This document shows positions 17,750 through 26,647 of a stretch of DNA of 64,000 nucleotides, piece by piece; position 1 is the first letter of the stretch, and every line of letters starts with the position of its first letter. A model generated the notes under the pieces. That model had not been told where the DNA came from. It saw only the letters and a program-made list of their open reading frames with translations, and ran no database searches. The stretch is from Vibrio mediterranei. Its GTDB lineage: Bacteria > Pseudomonadota > Gammaproteobacteria > Enterobacterales > Vibrionaceae. The position numbers were made by a program, and so were the translations under genes. The stretch is taken from NCBI RefSeq assembly GCF_900088415.1, contig NZ_FLLQ01000006.1, forward strand, positions 336,382-400,381, written 5' to 3'.

Positions 17750-18784
17750 TTACTGACCAGCTTTGAGCTTCAAGAAATAATCTTCATAAACCACAGTTTT
17801 ATCACCAACAGCGTCTTGCCATTCAACGCGATCTAAGTCTTCTTGAGATGGGAATAGAGCTGGGCTGTCTTTGAACTTTTCATTCGATGCTTTAACGGCT
17901 GTTAAGTAACCGGTATCTCGAGAAATTTGCTCAGCAATTTCAGGACGCAGCAAGAAATCTATCATCTTGTGAGCCGCTTCGACGTTTCTCGCTCCAGAGC
18001 TAATTGCGAAATTGTCTACCCAACCAATGCCACCTTCTTTAGGGAATACAAGCTTGATTGGAAGTCCTTCGTTTTGCGCTGCAGCGGCTGAACCGTTCCA
18101 AAGCATACCAACACCAACTTCGCCAGACATGTACGGTGCACCTGGGTTATCAGAGTTAAATACCAATACGTTTGGCATCAGTTTTTGTAATTCGGTGTAC
18201 GCCTCGTCGATTTGTGCTTTATCCGTGGTGTTACCTGAGTAACCAAGTTTACGTAAAGCAATATGGAATACTTCACGAGTATCATCCATAAGCATCAATT
18301 GACCTTCTAGCTCCGGTTTCCAAAGGTCAGCCCAGCTAGTAAACTCTTCTGGGTCATACATGTCTGTATTGACGGCTAAACCTGTAATCGCAACGACGTG
18401 TGGAATAGAGTAGTCATTGTTAGGGTCGTATGGCTTATCCAAGTAGTTAGAATCTAGGTTGCTGAAATTCGACAGCTTTGATTTGTCAATTTTCTGTAGC
18501 ATACCTTCATCGCGCATTTTCGCTACGAAGTAGGTTGAAGGAACAACTAAGTCGTAACCCTTGTTATGCGTTTTTAGCTTTGCATATAAAGTTTCGTTCG
18601 ACTCATAAGTTGAGTAGATCACTTTAATGCCAGTTTCTTTAGTAAATTGTTCTAGGATGCTGCTATTGATATACGGCCCCCAGTTCATGAATACTAATTC
18701 TTGATCATCTTTAGCACTCGCTGCTCCTGAAAGTAGAGAGAGTGCACATGCACTACCAGCTAATAAAGTAGCCCATTTTTTCAT
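17750..18784 (-). CDS. potD2: Spermidine/putrescine-binding protein PotD, copy 2
   Basis: Second PotD-type periplasmic binding protein, 344 residues, with signal peptide MKKWATLLAGSACALSLL cleaved near ASA. It is collinear with copy 1 (FMNWGPYINSSILEQF, YDLVVPSTYFVAKM, GMLWNGSAAAAQNEG), with changes in ligand-pocket regions that may alter specificity. V. cholerae also carries two PotD genes here, one of which is the spermidine importer; which copy corresponds cannot be told by eye. Start ATG 18784 has GGAG upstream and replaces a longer in-frame ATG with no leader. It lies downstream of potC past an intrinsic terminator. Confidence 0.92.
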   Translation of the reverse strand: MKKWATLLAGSACALSLLSGAASAKDDQELVFMNWGPYINSSILEQFTKETGIKVIYSTYESNETLYAKLKTHNKGYDLVVPSTYFVAKMRDEGMLQKIDKSKLSNFSNLDSNYLDKPYDPNNDYSIPHVVAITGLAVNTDMYDPEEFTSWADLWKPELEGQLMLMDDTREVFHIALRKLGYSGNTTDKAQIDEAYTELQKLMPNVLVFNSDNPGAPYMSGEVGVGMLWNGSAAAAQNEGLPIKLVFPKEGGIGWVDNFAISSGARNVEAAHKMIDFLLRPEIAEQISRDTGYLTAVKASNEKFKDSPALFPSQEDLDRVEWQDAVGDKTVVYEDYFLKLKAGQ

Positions 18785-18825
18785 TGACGTTAGCTCCAAA
18801 ACAAACGCTGCCCAAAGGCATAGAT

Positions 18826-18859
18826 AGAAAAAGAGCAGAATGTCGACGCCATTCTGCTC
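18826..18859 (-). terminator. Intercistronic terminator between potC and potD2
   Basis: On the minus strand GAGCAGAAT pairs with ATTCTGCTC around a 9-base loop and is followed by TTTTTCT. It lies in the 103-base gap before potD2, so potD2 needs either read-through or its own promoter. Confidence 0.75.
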
Positions 18860-18887
18860 CCGCAAATAAAATAGCGATTTTACTGAT

Positions 18888-19658
18888 TTATTTCACTTTC
18901 TCTCTAGCAAGCAGTTGCGAGGCAACAACAAGAATTAGAGAGACAATTAACATAATGGTGGCCAGTGCATTCACTTCTGGCGAAATACCCACTTTTACCA
19001 TTGAGTAGATCTTCAACGGTAGGATTTCGTATGTCGGGCCTGTTACAAACGAGCTGACAATAACGTCATCCAATGAAAGCGTAAATGACAACAACCAACC
19101 AGCGGCAACAGCAGGTTTAGCAAGAGGTAGGATTATCTGTTTCAGAATTGTCCATTCACCCGCACCTAAGTCTTTCGCAGCTTCAAGCATTTTTACATCG
19201 AATCCCTTTAGTCGGCTGTAAACAGTGACAACAACAAAAGGAAGACAGAATGTAATATGTGCAATTAACAAGCTAAAGAAGCCAAGTTGTGCCCCCAATA
19301 CTAAGAAAATAGCCAGCAATGAGATTGCCATAACAATGTCAGGAGACATCATGACAATGAACAGCAGCCCACTAACCGCACCTTTACCTTTAAACTGGTA
19401 ACGGAAGAGGGCAACCGCGGTCAAGCTACCAATTATCGTAGCCGCAGTTGCAGAAAACACAGCCACATTCAGTGAATGCCATGCTGCCTGCATTAAGCTG
19501 TCGTTGTTTACTAAAGCGTGATACCACTTTGTTGTCCAACCTCCCCATTTCATACCAAACTTATTGGCATTGAACGAGTTGGCAATCAATACGATGATCG
19601 GTAGATATAAGAACGCATAAACTACCGACATAAAACTAAATCTAACTACGCGTCCCAT
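18888..19658 (-). CDS. potC: Spermidine/putrescine ABC transporter permease PotC
   Basis: Inner-membrane permease of 256 residues with six membrane helices. The cytoplasmic EAA loop, which contacts the ATPase, reads EAAKDLGAGEWTILKQIILP. The N terminus (FMSVVYAFLYLPIIVLIANSFN) is typical of PotC/PotI. It pairs with PotB to form the polyamine channel. The start codon overlaps the potB stop by one base, and the ribosome-binding site lies inside potB, so the two are translationally coupled. No unusual features. Confidence 0.94.
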   Translation of the reverse strand: MGRVVRFSFMSVVYAFLYLPIIVLIANSFNANKFGMKWGGWTTKWYHALVNNDSLMQAAWHSLNVAVFSATAATIIGSLTAVALFRYQFKGKGAVSGLLFIVMMSPDIVMAISLLAIFLVLGAQLGFFSLLIAHITFCLPFVVVTVYSRLKGFDVKMLEAAKDLGAGEWTILKQIILPLAKPAVAAGWLLSFTLSLDDVIVSSFVTGPTYEILPLKIYSMVKVGISPEVNALATIMLIVSLILVVASQLLAREKVK

Positions 19659-20515
19659 TATTCTAGCTCCACTTTACGATTCAAGAGCTTGCCTGCTCGG
19701 TAGTAGGCATACAACATTACTGCCATCGCAGCGGTAAGAGCGATACTCGTCGCAGCACCAAACGGCCAATCACGTGCATTCAAAATCTGACTCTTAATAA
19801 CGTTACCAATTAGCAAGTTCTTCGCACCGCCGAGTAAGTCAGCGATATAGAACATACCAAGTGCTGGCAACAGTACTAGCAAGCAGCCACCAATAATACC
19901 AGGCATAGTAAGCGGCAAAATAACTTTCGTTAGCGTTTGCCATTTGTTAGCACCCAAATCTTTTGCAGCCTCAATGTATGTGCCATCGAGTTTTTCGATT
20001 GCTGAGTAGAGCGGCAAAATCATAAATGGCAACAGAATATATACTAGGCCGATCATCACTGCTGTTTCGGTGTACATAATGCGTAGCGGTTTGTCGATAA
20101 TGTCCAATGCCAATAAGCTTTTGTTCAAGATACCTTGTGTGCCGAGCACAATCTTCAAACCGTAAGTACGGATCAAAGAGTTAGTCCAAAAAGGTACGAT
20201 GACCAGGAACAACATAAACGGACGCCATTTCTCAGGCATCTTTGCGACGATATACGCGAACGGATAGCCAATGACTAAGCAAATCAAAGTTGCAACTATC
20301 GCCATGTAGAATGAATGGAACAACACCTTGGCATAAAGTGGGTCCAATAGTCTTGCGTAGTTGTCTAACGTAAACGTCATCTCGATGAGGTTGGCTTCGT
20401 CTCGGGTTAAGAAACTGGTGCCAATGATCATCACGTTAGGAATGAGTACAAACAGTACCAACCAGCTAACGATCAGAGTGATGATGGCGTTTTGTAAATT
20501 AAATCTCTTGCTCAT
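19658..20515 (-). CDS. potB: Spermidine/putrescine ABC transporter permease PotB
   Basis: Permease partner of PotC: 285 residues, six membrane helices, with EAA loop EAAKDLGANKWQTLTKVILP at about residues 185-204. A long periplasmic stretch after helix 1 (about 35-60) is usual for PotB. The start overlaps the end of potA by 17 bases, a sign of coupled translation in the order potA-potB-potC. It serves uptake of spermidine/putrescine delivered by the PotD proteins. Confidence 0.94.
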   Translation of the reverse strand: MSKRFNLQNAIITLIVSWLVLFVLIPNVMIIGTSFLTRDEANLIEMTFTLDNYARLLDPLYAKVLFHSFYMAIVATLICLVIGYPFAYIVAKMPEKWRPFMLFLVIVPFWTNSLIRTYGLKIVLGTQGILNKSLLALDIIDKPLRIMYTETAVMIGLVYILLPFMILPLYSAIEKLDGTYIEAAKDLGANKWQTLTKVILPLTMPGIIGGCLLVLLPALGMFYIADLLGGAKNLLIGNVIKSQILNARDWPFGAATSIALTAAMAVMLYAYYRAGKLLNRKVELE

Positions 20516-21614
20516 CTTTTAGCACCACTTCCCAGCTCTCTACCCAAGTTACCGCCACTTTTTGACCTAACGAGTGGTCAACATCAGGATCATCTTCGTT
20601 AAAGAATTCGCTGACCATGACACGCATACCTGATTCTAGTTCGATAACTGAATCTAAAGTCATACCTTTATAAGTACGCTCTGCAACGTGACCAACGATA
20701 CCTTTATTCTCAGATTCTTTGATCTCTTCAATGCGCAAATCTTCAGGACGCAAAAGAACTTGAAGCTTTTCTCCTGCTTCAAACGCTTTGTCGTAATAGA
20801 CGATGCTCTCTTGACCTTCGATCTCTGCTTTGATGCACTTGTCATCAATTCTCTCGCGAGCGATAGCGTTAAACACGTTGATTTCGCCAATGAAGCGCGC
20901 TACGAACAGGTTTTTAGGCTCTTCATAGATTTCGCGAGGCGAACCGTCTTGTTCAATCACACCATCACGCATTACGATAATACGGTCAGACATTGACAAC
21001 GCTTCTTCTTGGTCGTGGGTAACGAAAATAAAGGTAATACCTAATTGACGTTGTAGCTGTTTAAGCTCGATCTGCATTTGCTTACGCAGTTTGTAATCAA
21101 GAGCAGATAACGATTCGTCGAGAAGCAATACTTTTGGTTTGTTAACAACTGCTCGAGCTATAGCGATACGCTGTTGCTGTCCACCAGATAGCTGATGCGG
21201 CTTACGTTGTGCCATCTTTTCAAGACGTACCATTTTTAGCGCTTCGAGAACACGTGGTTCAACTTCTGCGTTAGGTACTTTCTGCATGCGCAAACCAAAT
21301 GCCACGTTTTCAAACACGGTCATATGAGGGAATAGGGCATAGCTCTGAAAAACGGTGTTTACATGCCTCTGTTCAGCAGGGACGTCCGTTACATCTTGGT
21401 CAGCTAGGGTAATTCGGCCATTATCAACCGTTTCAAAACCAGCAATCATTCGAAGTACGGTAGTTTTACCACAGCCCGAAGGACCCAAAATAGTGAGAAA
21501 CTCACCATGATTAACGTTTAAGTTAAGATTCGCGATGATTTCCTTACCATCGAAACTTTTACTTACACCTGATAGCTGTACTACTGGTGTTCCTACTGAA
21601 TGTTTAGCGTTCAA
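20499..21614 (-). CDS. potA: Spermidine/putrescine ABC transporter ATPase PotA
   Basis: ATPase that drives polyamine import. Walker A GPSGCGKTT (about 42-50), Q-loop TVFQSYALFPHMTV, signature LSGGQQQRIAIARA, Walker B VLLLDESLSALD and H-loop FVTHDQEEA are all intact. A C-terminal TOBE domain (about 290-370) fits the family; 371 residues is normal. The start is a TTG at 21614 with GGAG about 11 bases ahead. The frame upstream remains open for several codons without a start codon, so the exact N terminus is uncertain. First gene of the minus-strand pot operon. Confidence 0.95.
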   Translation of the reverse strand: MNAKHSVGTPVVQLSGVSKSFDGKEIIANLNLNVNHGEFLTILGPSGCGKTTVLRMIAGFETVDNGRITLADQDVTDVPAEQRHVNTVFQSYALFPHMTVFENVAFGLRMQKVPNAEVEPRVLEALKMVRLEKMAQRKPHQLSGGQQQRIAIARAVVNKPKVLLLDESLSALDYKLRKQMQIELKQLQRQLGITFIFVTHDQEEALSMSDRIIVMRDGVIEQDGSPREIYEEPKNLFVARFIGEINVFNAIARERIDDKCIKAEIEGQESIVYYDKAFEAGEKLQVLLRPEDLRIEEIKESENKGIVGHVAERTYKGMTLDSVIELESGMRVMVSEFFNEDDPDVDHSLGQKVAVTWVESWEVVLKDEQEI

Positions 21615-21950
21615 CGTCTGTTTTTCTCCACCTTGGCCGAAATTTTATAATTGGCCGGTTGCTATACACATTTAAGGCGCGCATCATAATCACCAATTGA
21701 GTGAATTCAAAGCATTTTCTTACCTCGAAACAGAAAAAATTTTGCAGGTAAAACTAAAGATTATTTACCATACTAAGTTAAGAACTTACTGAGTCGAAAT
21801 TTTCGCCTTATCAAGTGGTTAATTATCATCCAAAAAGACAAGAAAGCAAGGTTATAACAGTGATAATACATTGTTGTTCCCGCTATAATGGCGCAGCCTT
21901 TTCAACGAAGAAATTACACATTCGCAATGTGGATGTAACTTGGAAATACT
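21615..21950. promoter_or_regulatory. Divergent promoter region between potA and the 21951 gene
   Basis: No gene is visible in these 336 bases. TATAAT at 21884-21889 with TGATAA 17 bases upstream is a plausible sigma-70 promoter for the plus-strand gene. Near potA there is a direct repeat of TTGGCCG (about 21634-21660). I could not identify the potA promoter or a known operator with confidence. Confidence 0.5.
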
Positions 21951-22814
21951 ATGAAAAACGATTTTGAAAGAGACTTCAATCTAGGTGGAAGCATTGAGCG
22001 CGCGGTATCCGGCCAGTATGAACTTAAAGCCGGAGCGGTGTTTCAAGAAGCTTGGAAGCAAACCACCAAGCATTTTATGTCTTTCTCTCCTGCTATTATC
22101 GCACTGATTTTTGTGCAGTTAGGAATCTTCTATATAGCGCTGCAATTGCAACTTGGCGACCCGTCAGTGATCTTACAAGCGTTCCAAGATCCATCTCTTT
22201 TGAACGAACAAATTTTTCAAGCCATATTTGTCGCCAACTTCAGTTATGAAGTAGTAAGTGCACCGGTTTATGCAGGTATCTCGTTAATGGCAATGAGCCA
22301 CGCTGCTGGACTCACTACAAAGCCACGTCACATTGCAAAAGGTCTGCAGTTTACTGTCCCAGTGATTATTGCAACTCTGTTTAGCCTAGTACTACAAGGG
22401 ATGGTTAGTATGATCCTGCCGTTCTTGTCTATGTATTTGTCGTTAGCTTTCAGCCAATCGATTCTGCTTATTTGTGAAAAGAAAGTTCCGCCATTGCAGT
22501 CGCTTTTACTTTCATTACGAGCAGTCAATAAAAAGATATTCGTACTAGCAGGAATTTACATTCTGTTAGTATTGATGTTTATTGCAGGGGCCATGTTCTA
22601 CGGAATCGGTCTAATTTTTGTTTTGCCATTCTTCTTCCATGTAAAGGGAATCCTTTACCGAGAGATGTTTGGCATCAAACTGAAAATTGTGGCGTCTCAA
22701 GATGACAGCGGCTCAAATGACGACTCGGATCATCGTGATAACGATGACAATACGCCACCACCTCCGAGAAACGATGACAAGCCAATTAAGAATCCAGAGG
22801 TATTTGATGCGTAA
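21951..22814 (+). CDS. Integral membrane protein of unknown function
   Basis: Protein of 287 residues. A soluble N terminus (1-45) with a WKQTTKHF segment precedes five or six hydrophobic helices between about 45 and 235. The C-terminal tail is strongly acidic and polar (Asp/Asn runs, then PPPPR). The fold resembles small YciC-like or DUF-type membrane proteins, but I do not recognise the family. GGAA lies before the ATG. The last bases overlap the start of the Bax-like gene by 8 bases, so both are in an operon that also appears in V. cholerae (from memory, VC1429-VC1430). Confidence 0.8.
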   Translation: MKNDFERDFNLGGSIERAVSGQYELKAGAVFQEAWKQTTKHFMSFSPAIIALIFVQLGIFYIALQLQLGDPSVILQAFQDPSLLNEQIFQAIFVANFSYEVVSAPVYAGISLMAMSHAAGLTTKPRHIAKGLQFTVPVIIATLFSLVLQGMVSMILPFLSMYLSLAFSQSILLICEKKVPPLQSLLLSLRAVNKKIFVLAGIYILLVLMFIAGAMFYGIGLIFVLPFFFHVKGILYREMFGIKLKIVASQDDSGSNDDSDHRDNDDNTPPPPRNDDKPIKNPEVFDA

Positions 22815-23604
22815 GTCACGCAAAATTCTTTCTATTATCGCTCTCCTGTCGGGGAGCGCTTTTTTATTTTTCTATGAAAAACAGGATGATACTGAGCAAC
22901 TAGACTCGAAGTTAACGCCGATTTCTGAATCCAAACCTGACACAGCTACGATTACCGATACGCGCACCAAAAAGAAGACCTTCTTTGATTACTTGCGCCC
23001 GGGTGTCGAAATAGAGAACGCTCGTGTACAAAAAGAGCGCAAACGATTATTGGATATGAAAACGGCTCTACAACAAGAGAATTCACTAAGCTCAGAACAA
23101 ATTGAGACCGCTAAACGATTAGGAAGGCTGTATTCGCTCGAACCCACAGAAGTGACTTTAGAATGGCTTGACGATATGTTGCACAGGGTCGATGTCCTTC
23201 CTGAAGCTCTTGTGCTTACTCAAGCGGCAAATGAATCGGCTTGGGGCACTTCTCGATTTGCTAAAGAGGCCAATAACTACTTTGGTCAATGGTGCTATAG
23301 CAAAGGTTGCGGACTGGTTCCTTTACAAAGAAGCGAAGGTAAAACACACGAAGTTGCAAAGTTTGACTCTCCGCAAGGGTCTATTCATGGTTACTTTATG
23401 AACGTTAACCGTAATCGTGCTTACCAAGAACTAAGAGAGATTCGTGCCAACATAAGAGACAAAGGGCAAGATCCGCGAACGGAAGCCGCTGCATTGGAAA
23501 TGACTAACGGATTATTGCGTTACTCAGAGCGAGGTGAGGCATACGTCAAAGACCTGCAAGCAATGATTCGTCATAATGAAGAATTCTGGACACAAAAACA
23601 ATAA
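22807..23604 (+). CDS. Bax-like glucosaminidase-domain protein
   Basis: Protein of 265 residues with an N-terminal membrane anchor or signal (about 6-20: ILSIIALLSGSAFLFF). A C-terminal glucosaminidase-family domain (about 130-260) is recognisable by LTQAANESAWGTSRFA and NNYFGQWCYSKGCGLVP, and a SPQGSIHGYFMNVNRNRAY segment, as in E. coli Bax. Such proteins may cleave peptidoglycan glycan chains at the cell envelope; the Glu in ANESAWG is the expected acid catalyst. A long in-frame extension upstream is rejected, because ATG 22807 has AGAGG ahead and produces the signal anchor. Confidence 0.9.
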   Translation: MRKSRKILSIIALLSGSAFLFFYEKQDDTEQLDSKLTPISESKPDTATITDTRTKKKTFFDYLRPGVEIENARVQKERKRLLDMKTALQQENSLSSEQIETAKRLGRLYSLEPTEVTLEWLDDMLHRVDVLPEALVLTQAANESAWGTSRFAKEANNYFGQWCYSKGCGLVPLQRSEGKTHEVAKFDSPQGSIHGYFMNVNRNRAYQELREIRANIRDKGQDPRTEAAALEMTNGLLRYSERGEAYVKDLQAMIRHNEEFWTQKQ

Positions 23605-23607
23605 CTT

Positions 23608-24264
23608 ATGAAAGTAATAAATCTAGCCCTTTTGGGATTGGCCGCGAGCACATTTACGCTGCCTACGTTAGCTCAAGAATACATGTTTACCTACTCAAAG
23701 CTTTATTCACAAATGAAGAATAATGCCAAAGACGGCCATGAAGACGTGAAAGTCGGCTTTTTCTTTGTTGATGCAGATAACAAATCACTTTGTACAATCG
23801 AAAAAGCTTGGATGGAGAAAGAAGAACATTATGAAGATCTTCAAACGAGCGCTGCGAATGAATTACTCGTTCCTCTAGACAGTAATCTAAAGCAAGCCAA
23901 CCCGTTGGTGTTTGTGCATACGCCGCAGGACAAGCGATGTGATTTCTCTATGGTAGTACTGACCAAACAGCCTTTATCGGGAGAAGTCTCTTACAGTGAA
24001 ATAAATAACTTACTGCCTCAAATGCAGACTATGTTAGAAGACTTAGGTGGCATGTTTGCAAGTTGGTTTACTCCTGACGTAGAAGGAGTGACACTTGAGT
24101 TTGCATCTGACGTATCTGGCTCAATCGCTTTTTCTAATGGTAAAGTACAACCGATTGAGAATGGGAAAGCACAAGTCAAACTAGCGGATATTGGCGAAAA
24201 TGGCTATATCACGCTTCCAGCACAGACACTGCGTGTACTGCCATATCTACCAGCAGCTAAATAA
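23608..24264 (+). CDS. Periplasmic DUF2987 family protein
   Basis: Protein of 218 residues with a cleavable signal (about 1-22, ending TLA). The mature part begins EYMFTYSKLYSQMKNNAKDGHEDVK and carries the family's WMEKEEHYEDL and the C-terminal PAQTLRVLPYLPA. Two cysteines (Cys62-region SLCTIE and RCDF) may form a disulfide. It is 3 bases downstream of the Bax-like gene, so it is cotranscribed with it. Function is unknown; a periplasmic structural or binding role is only suggested by the export signal. Confidence 0.87.
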   Translation: MKVINLALLGLAASTFTLPTLAQEYMFTYSKLYSQMKNNAKDGHEDVKVGFFFVDADNKSLCTIEKAWMEKEEHYEDLQTSAANELLVPLDSNLKQANPLVFVHTPQDKRCDFSMVVLTKQPLSGEVSYSEINNLLPQMQTMLEDLGGMFASWFTPDVEGVTLEFASDVSGSIAFSNGKVQPIENGKAQVKLADIGENGYITLPAQTLRVLPYLPAAK

Positions 24265-24274
24265 GCTTCTAAAT

Positions 24275-24306
24275 ATTCAATCCTCTTTACCTGAGAGGAT
24301 TGAATC
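24275..24306 (+). terminator. Hairpin at the end of the 21951-24264 operon
   Basis: ATTCAATCCTCT pairs with AGAGGATTGAAT. The T-rich sequence after it (CCTTCTTTAT) is imperfect, so it is a moderate terminator candidate. Confidence 0.55.
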
Positions 24307-24390
24307 CTTCTTTATGCTACAAACCCACTTGTAAATCCGCTCAGTACAACTCAACTTGAAACAACCATTTAATAATGGCAAAAAAGCTCG

Positions 24391-24396
24391 TATAAT
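24391..24396 (+). promoter_or_regulatory. Possible -10 element of ttcA
   Basis: TATAAT stands 69 bases before the ttcA ATG in an otherwise empty region. No good -35 element is seen at the right distance, so support is weak. Confidence 0.4.
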
Positions 24397-24465
24397 CCAC
24401 GCCCCAGATAAACCCTTGATAGGAAATCCAACCGTCGACATCTGTCGGCAATGTGAGAGCCCGCG

Positions 24466-25359
24466 ATGACCCAATTAGATACAAGAAAAGAAACCCTAGA
24501 ATTCAACAAACTTCAAAAGCGCCTTAGAAGAAATGTTGGAAACGCGATCATAGATTACAACATGATAGAAGAGAACGATGTTGTAATGGCGTGTATTAGT
24601 GGTGGCAAAGACTCATTTGCGATGCTCGATATCCTGCTAAATCTTCAAAAAGCAGCGCCTATCAAGTTTGATGTTGTGGCCGTAAACTTAGATCAAAAAC
24701 AGCCAGGTTTTCCTGAGCATATTTTGCCTGACTACTTTGAGACACTGAACATTCCATATTACATTGTGGATAAAGACACCTACTCAGTAGTGAAAGAGAA
24801 GATCCCTGAAGGCAAAACAACATGTGGTTTATGCTCTCGATTACGTCGCGGCACGCTATACTCTTTCGCTGAGAAGATTGGCGCAACAAAAATTGCATTG
24901 GGTCACCATTTAGATGACATCGTAGAAACCATGTTCCTAAATATGTTCCATGGTTCCCGTCTAAAAGCGATGCCACCAAAACTGCGTTCAGACGATGGTC
25001 GTAACGTTGTTATTCGTCCGTTGACGTACTGCCGTGAGAAAGATTTGATTCGCTACGCAGAGCACAAAGAGTTTCCTATTATTCCTTGTAACCTATGTGG
25101 GTCACAAGAAAACTTACAGCGTCAATCAATCAAGGCCATGCTGATCGATTGGGATAAGAAAACTCCAGGGCGTGTAGAGAGCATCTTCAAATCGATTCAA
25201 AATGTTAGCCCGAGCCAGTTAGCTGATCGTGAGTTATTTGACTTCGTCAACCTCCCTCTTGAACGTGAAGGGGAACGAGAAGCCTATGACTTTAGCGAAG
25301 CGACTGTTTCTTCAACTAATATCGATGAGTCGATGTTTATTGATGTAACCAACGTTTAG
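24466..25359 (+). CDS. ttcA: tRNA 2-thiocytidine biosynthesis protein TtcA
   Basis: Iron-sulfur enzyme that thiolates cytidine 32 of certain tRNAs, using ATP and sulfur from IscS. The PP-loop SGGKDS is at residues 45-50. Two CxxC pairs, CGLC at 120-123 and CNLC at 208-211, hold the 4Fe-4S cluster. The length, 297 residues, matches the family. The upstream ribosome-binding site is weak (GAGAG). The gene stands alone between two hairpins and is the usual neighbour of uspE and fnr in Vibrio. Confidence 0.96.
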   Translation: MTQLDTRKETLEFNKLQKRLRRNVGNAIIDYNMIEENDVVMACISGGKDSFAMLDILLNLQKAAPIKFDVVAVNLDQKQPGFPEHILPDYFETLNIPYYIVDKDTYSVVKEKIPEGKTTCGLCSRLRRGTLYSFAEKIGATKIALGHHLDDIVETMFLNMFHGSRLKAMPPKLRSDDGRNVVIRPLTYCREKDLIRYAEHKEFPIIPCNLCGSQENLQRQSIKAMLIDWDKKTPGRVESIFKSIQNVSPSQLADRELFDFVNLPLEREGEREAYDFSEATVSSTNIDESMFIDVTNV

Positions 25360-25378
25360 TTGCGAAATCTAATTAAAA

Positions 25379-25404
25379 TAACGCCCCTCGTTAAAGGGGC
25401 GTTT
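25379..25404 (+). terminator. Intrinsic terminator after ttcA
   Basis: AACGCCCC pairs with GGGGCGTT, followed by TTTTCTTCT. It is 20 bases after the stop codon. Confidence 0.85.
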
Positions 25405-25544
25405 TCTTCTCTGTGGTAGTCATTCTGAATTTATATCTCTATACAGTCCCAATCCAGAATATCCTTAAGGGCTCAATGTCCGTTTCAAGTAGACCCTTGC
25501 CAGCGCAAGGGGACGCACTACGGGAAGTCCTACTAGTAGAACTA
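25405..25544. other. Convergent ttcA-uspE gap with small palindromes
   Basis: No gene. CCCTTGC/GCAAGGG around a 4-base loop (about 25492-25510) and the palindrome CTACTAGTAG (about 25530) are present. Neither has a T run, so a uspE terminator is not obvious. Confidence 0.4.
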
Positions 25545-26489
25545 TCAGGCTTGGCTTGGATCTAAGGGGCTGATGTAACCTTCAGGTTTCAATGCCATTA
25601 CGTCGCAGTTTATCTTATCAATCACATGTTCAGCCGTATTGCCGATGAACACCGCAGATAAACCCGTACGTCCAGTAGTACCAAGTATGACCATACCTGC
25701 ATCAAGCTGACGTGATACATCAGGGATGATATCTTCCGGCAAGCCTTGTTCAACAATAGTATGCTCTTCTGAATAACCGTGCTTTTGCCTTAGAGCTTTC
25801 ATCGCTGTCAAATGATGACCACGAACTGCATCGGTGTAGGTTGCAGGATCGAACTCAGGAAGCTCAATGGTAATATTTGCTGGGGTGACGGGGTAGGCGT
25901 TAACCAAATAACCCGTAGCACCAAGGCGTTCAGTTAAACTATCAAGCTGTTTGACCATACAATCATTAAGATCGATATGGGTTGGGTTTTCAGAGCCAAC
26001 ATGCACTGATGCGATAATGTTAGCGTGTTCTGGCCAGTCTGAATTTTTAACCAATAATACAGGCACTGGGCATTTTCTTAATAGGTGCCAATCTGTCGGA
26101 GTGAAAATGACAGACTCTAAGATGTCATGTTTACGCGTCGCTTTAATGACAATATCGTGCCTTCCCTCAAACACTTCTTCTACGATGGCGACATAAGGGC
26201 GATTGTGCCAAACAACTTTCACATCGAAATCAAAACTGTCATCGATAAACGGTTTGGCAACATTGCGCATCCACTCTTCACGTTGTTGAATCACACCGCG
26301 TCGCATTGCGTCACGCTCTTCATGCGAAAGCATGGATGTCATATCGTAGGAAAAGTCGTAGATAGATAAGAAGAACGAAATATGGCTTCTGGATTTACTC
26401 TTCTTAGCAAGTTGAACCGCACGAGCAAGGGCAGGTTGCTCATCGCTATTGAGGTTCGCAACGACGAGGATTTTACTGTAAATGCTCAT
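25545..26489 (-). CDS. uspE: Universal stress protein UspE
   Basis: Tandem universal-stress protein of 314 residues with two Usp domains (about 1-150 and 160-305). The second carries the ATP-site motif GTTGRTGLSAVFIGNTAEHV. In E. coli, UspE is induced in stationary phase and helps motility, adhesion and stress survival. A strong GGGAG precedes the ATG at 26489. It lies downstream of fnr in the same direction, the conserved fnr-uspE pair. A hairpin between them at 26590-26616 could separate the transcripts. Confidence 0.94.
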   Translation of the reverse strand: MSIYSKILVVANLNSDEQPALARAVQLAKKSKSRSHISFFLSIYDFSYDMTSMLSHEERDAMRRGVIQQREEWMRNVAKPFIDDSFDFDVKVVWHNRPYVAIVEEVFEGRHDIVIKATRKHDILESVIFTPTDWHLLRKCPVPVLLVKNSDWPEHANIIASVHVGSENPTHIDLNDCMVKQLDSLTERLGATGYLVNAYPVTPANITIELPEFDPATYTDAVRGHHLTAMKALRQKHGYSEEHTIVEQGLPEDIIPDVSRQLDAGMVILGTTGRTGLSAVFIGNTAEHVIDKINCDVMALKPEGYISPLDPSQA

Positions 26490-26589
26490 AGATACTCCCT
26501 ACCTATTTGGGCTATAACCTAAATTAACTTTAGCGCAAATCTATGAATTTTTTTAGAAAAATCGGAGAACAGGTAGGTAGAAATTTGAA

Positions 26590-26616
26590 GTGGCTCATCA
26601 TAGAGCCACTTTTTGA
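26590..26616. terminator. Hairpin between fnr and uspE
   Basis: AAGTGGCTC pairs with GAGCCACTT around a 6-base loop. On the minus strand, the direction of fnr, the sequence after the stem is poor in T (CAAATTT), so it may only attenuate; the T run is on the plus side. Confidence 0.5.
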
Positions 26617-26647
26617 AAGGTTGTAGAGTTCTGATAAAAGCGTCAGT

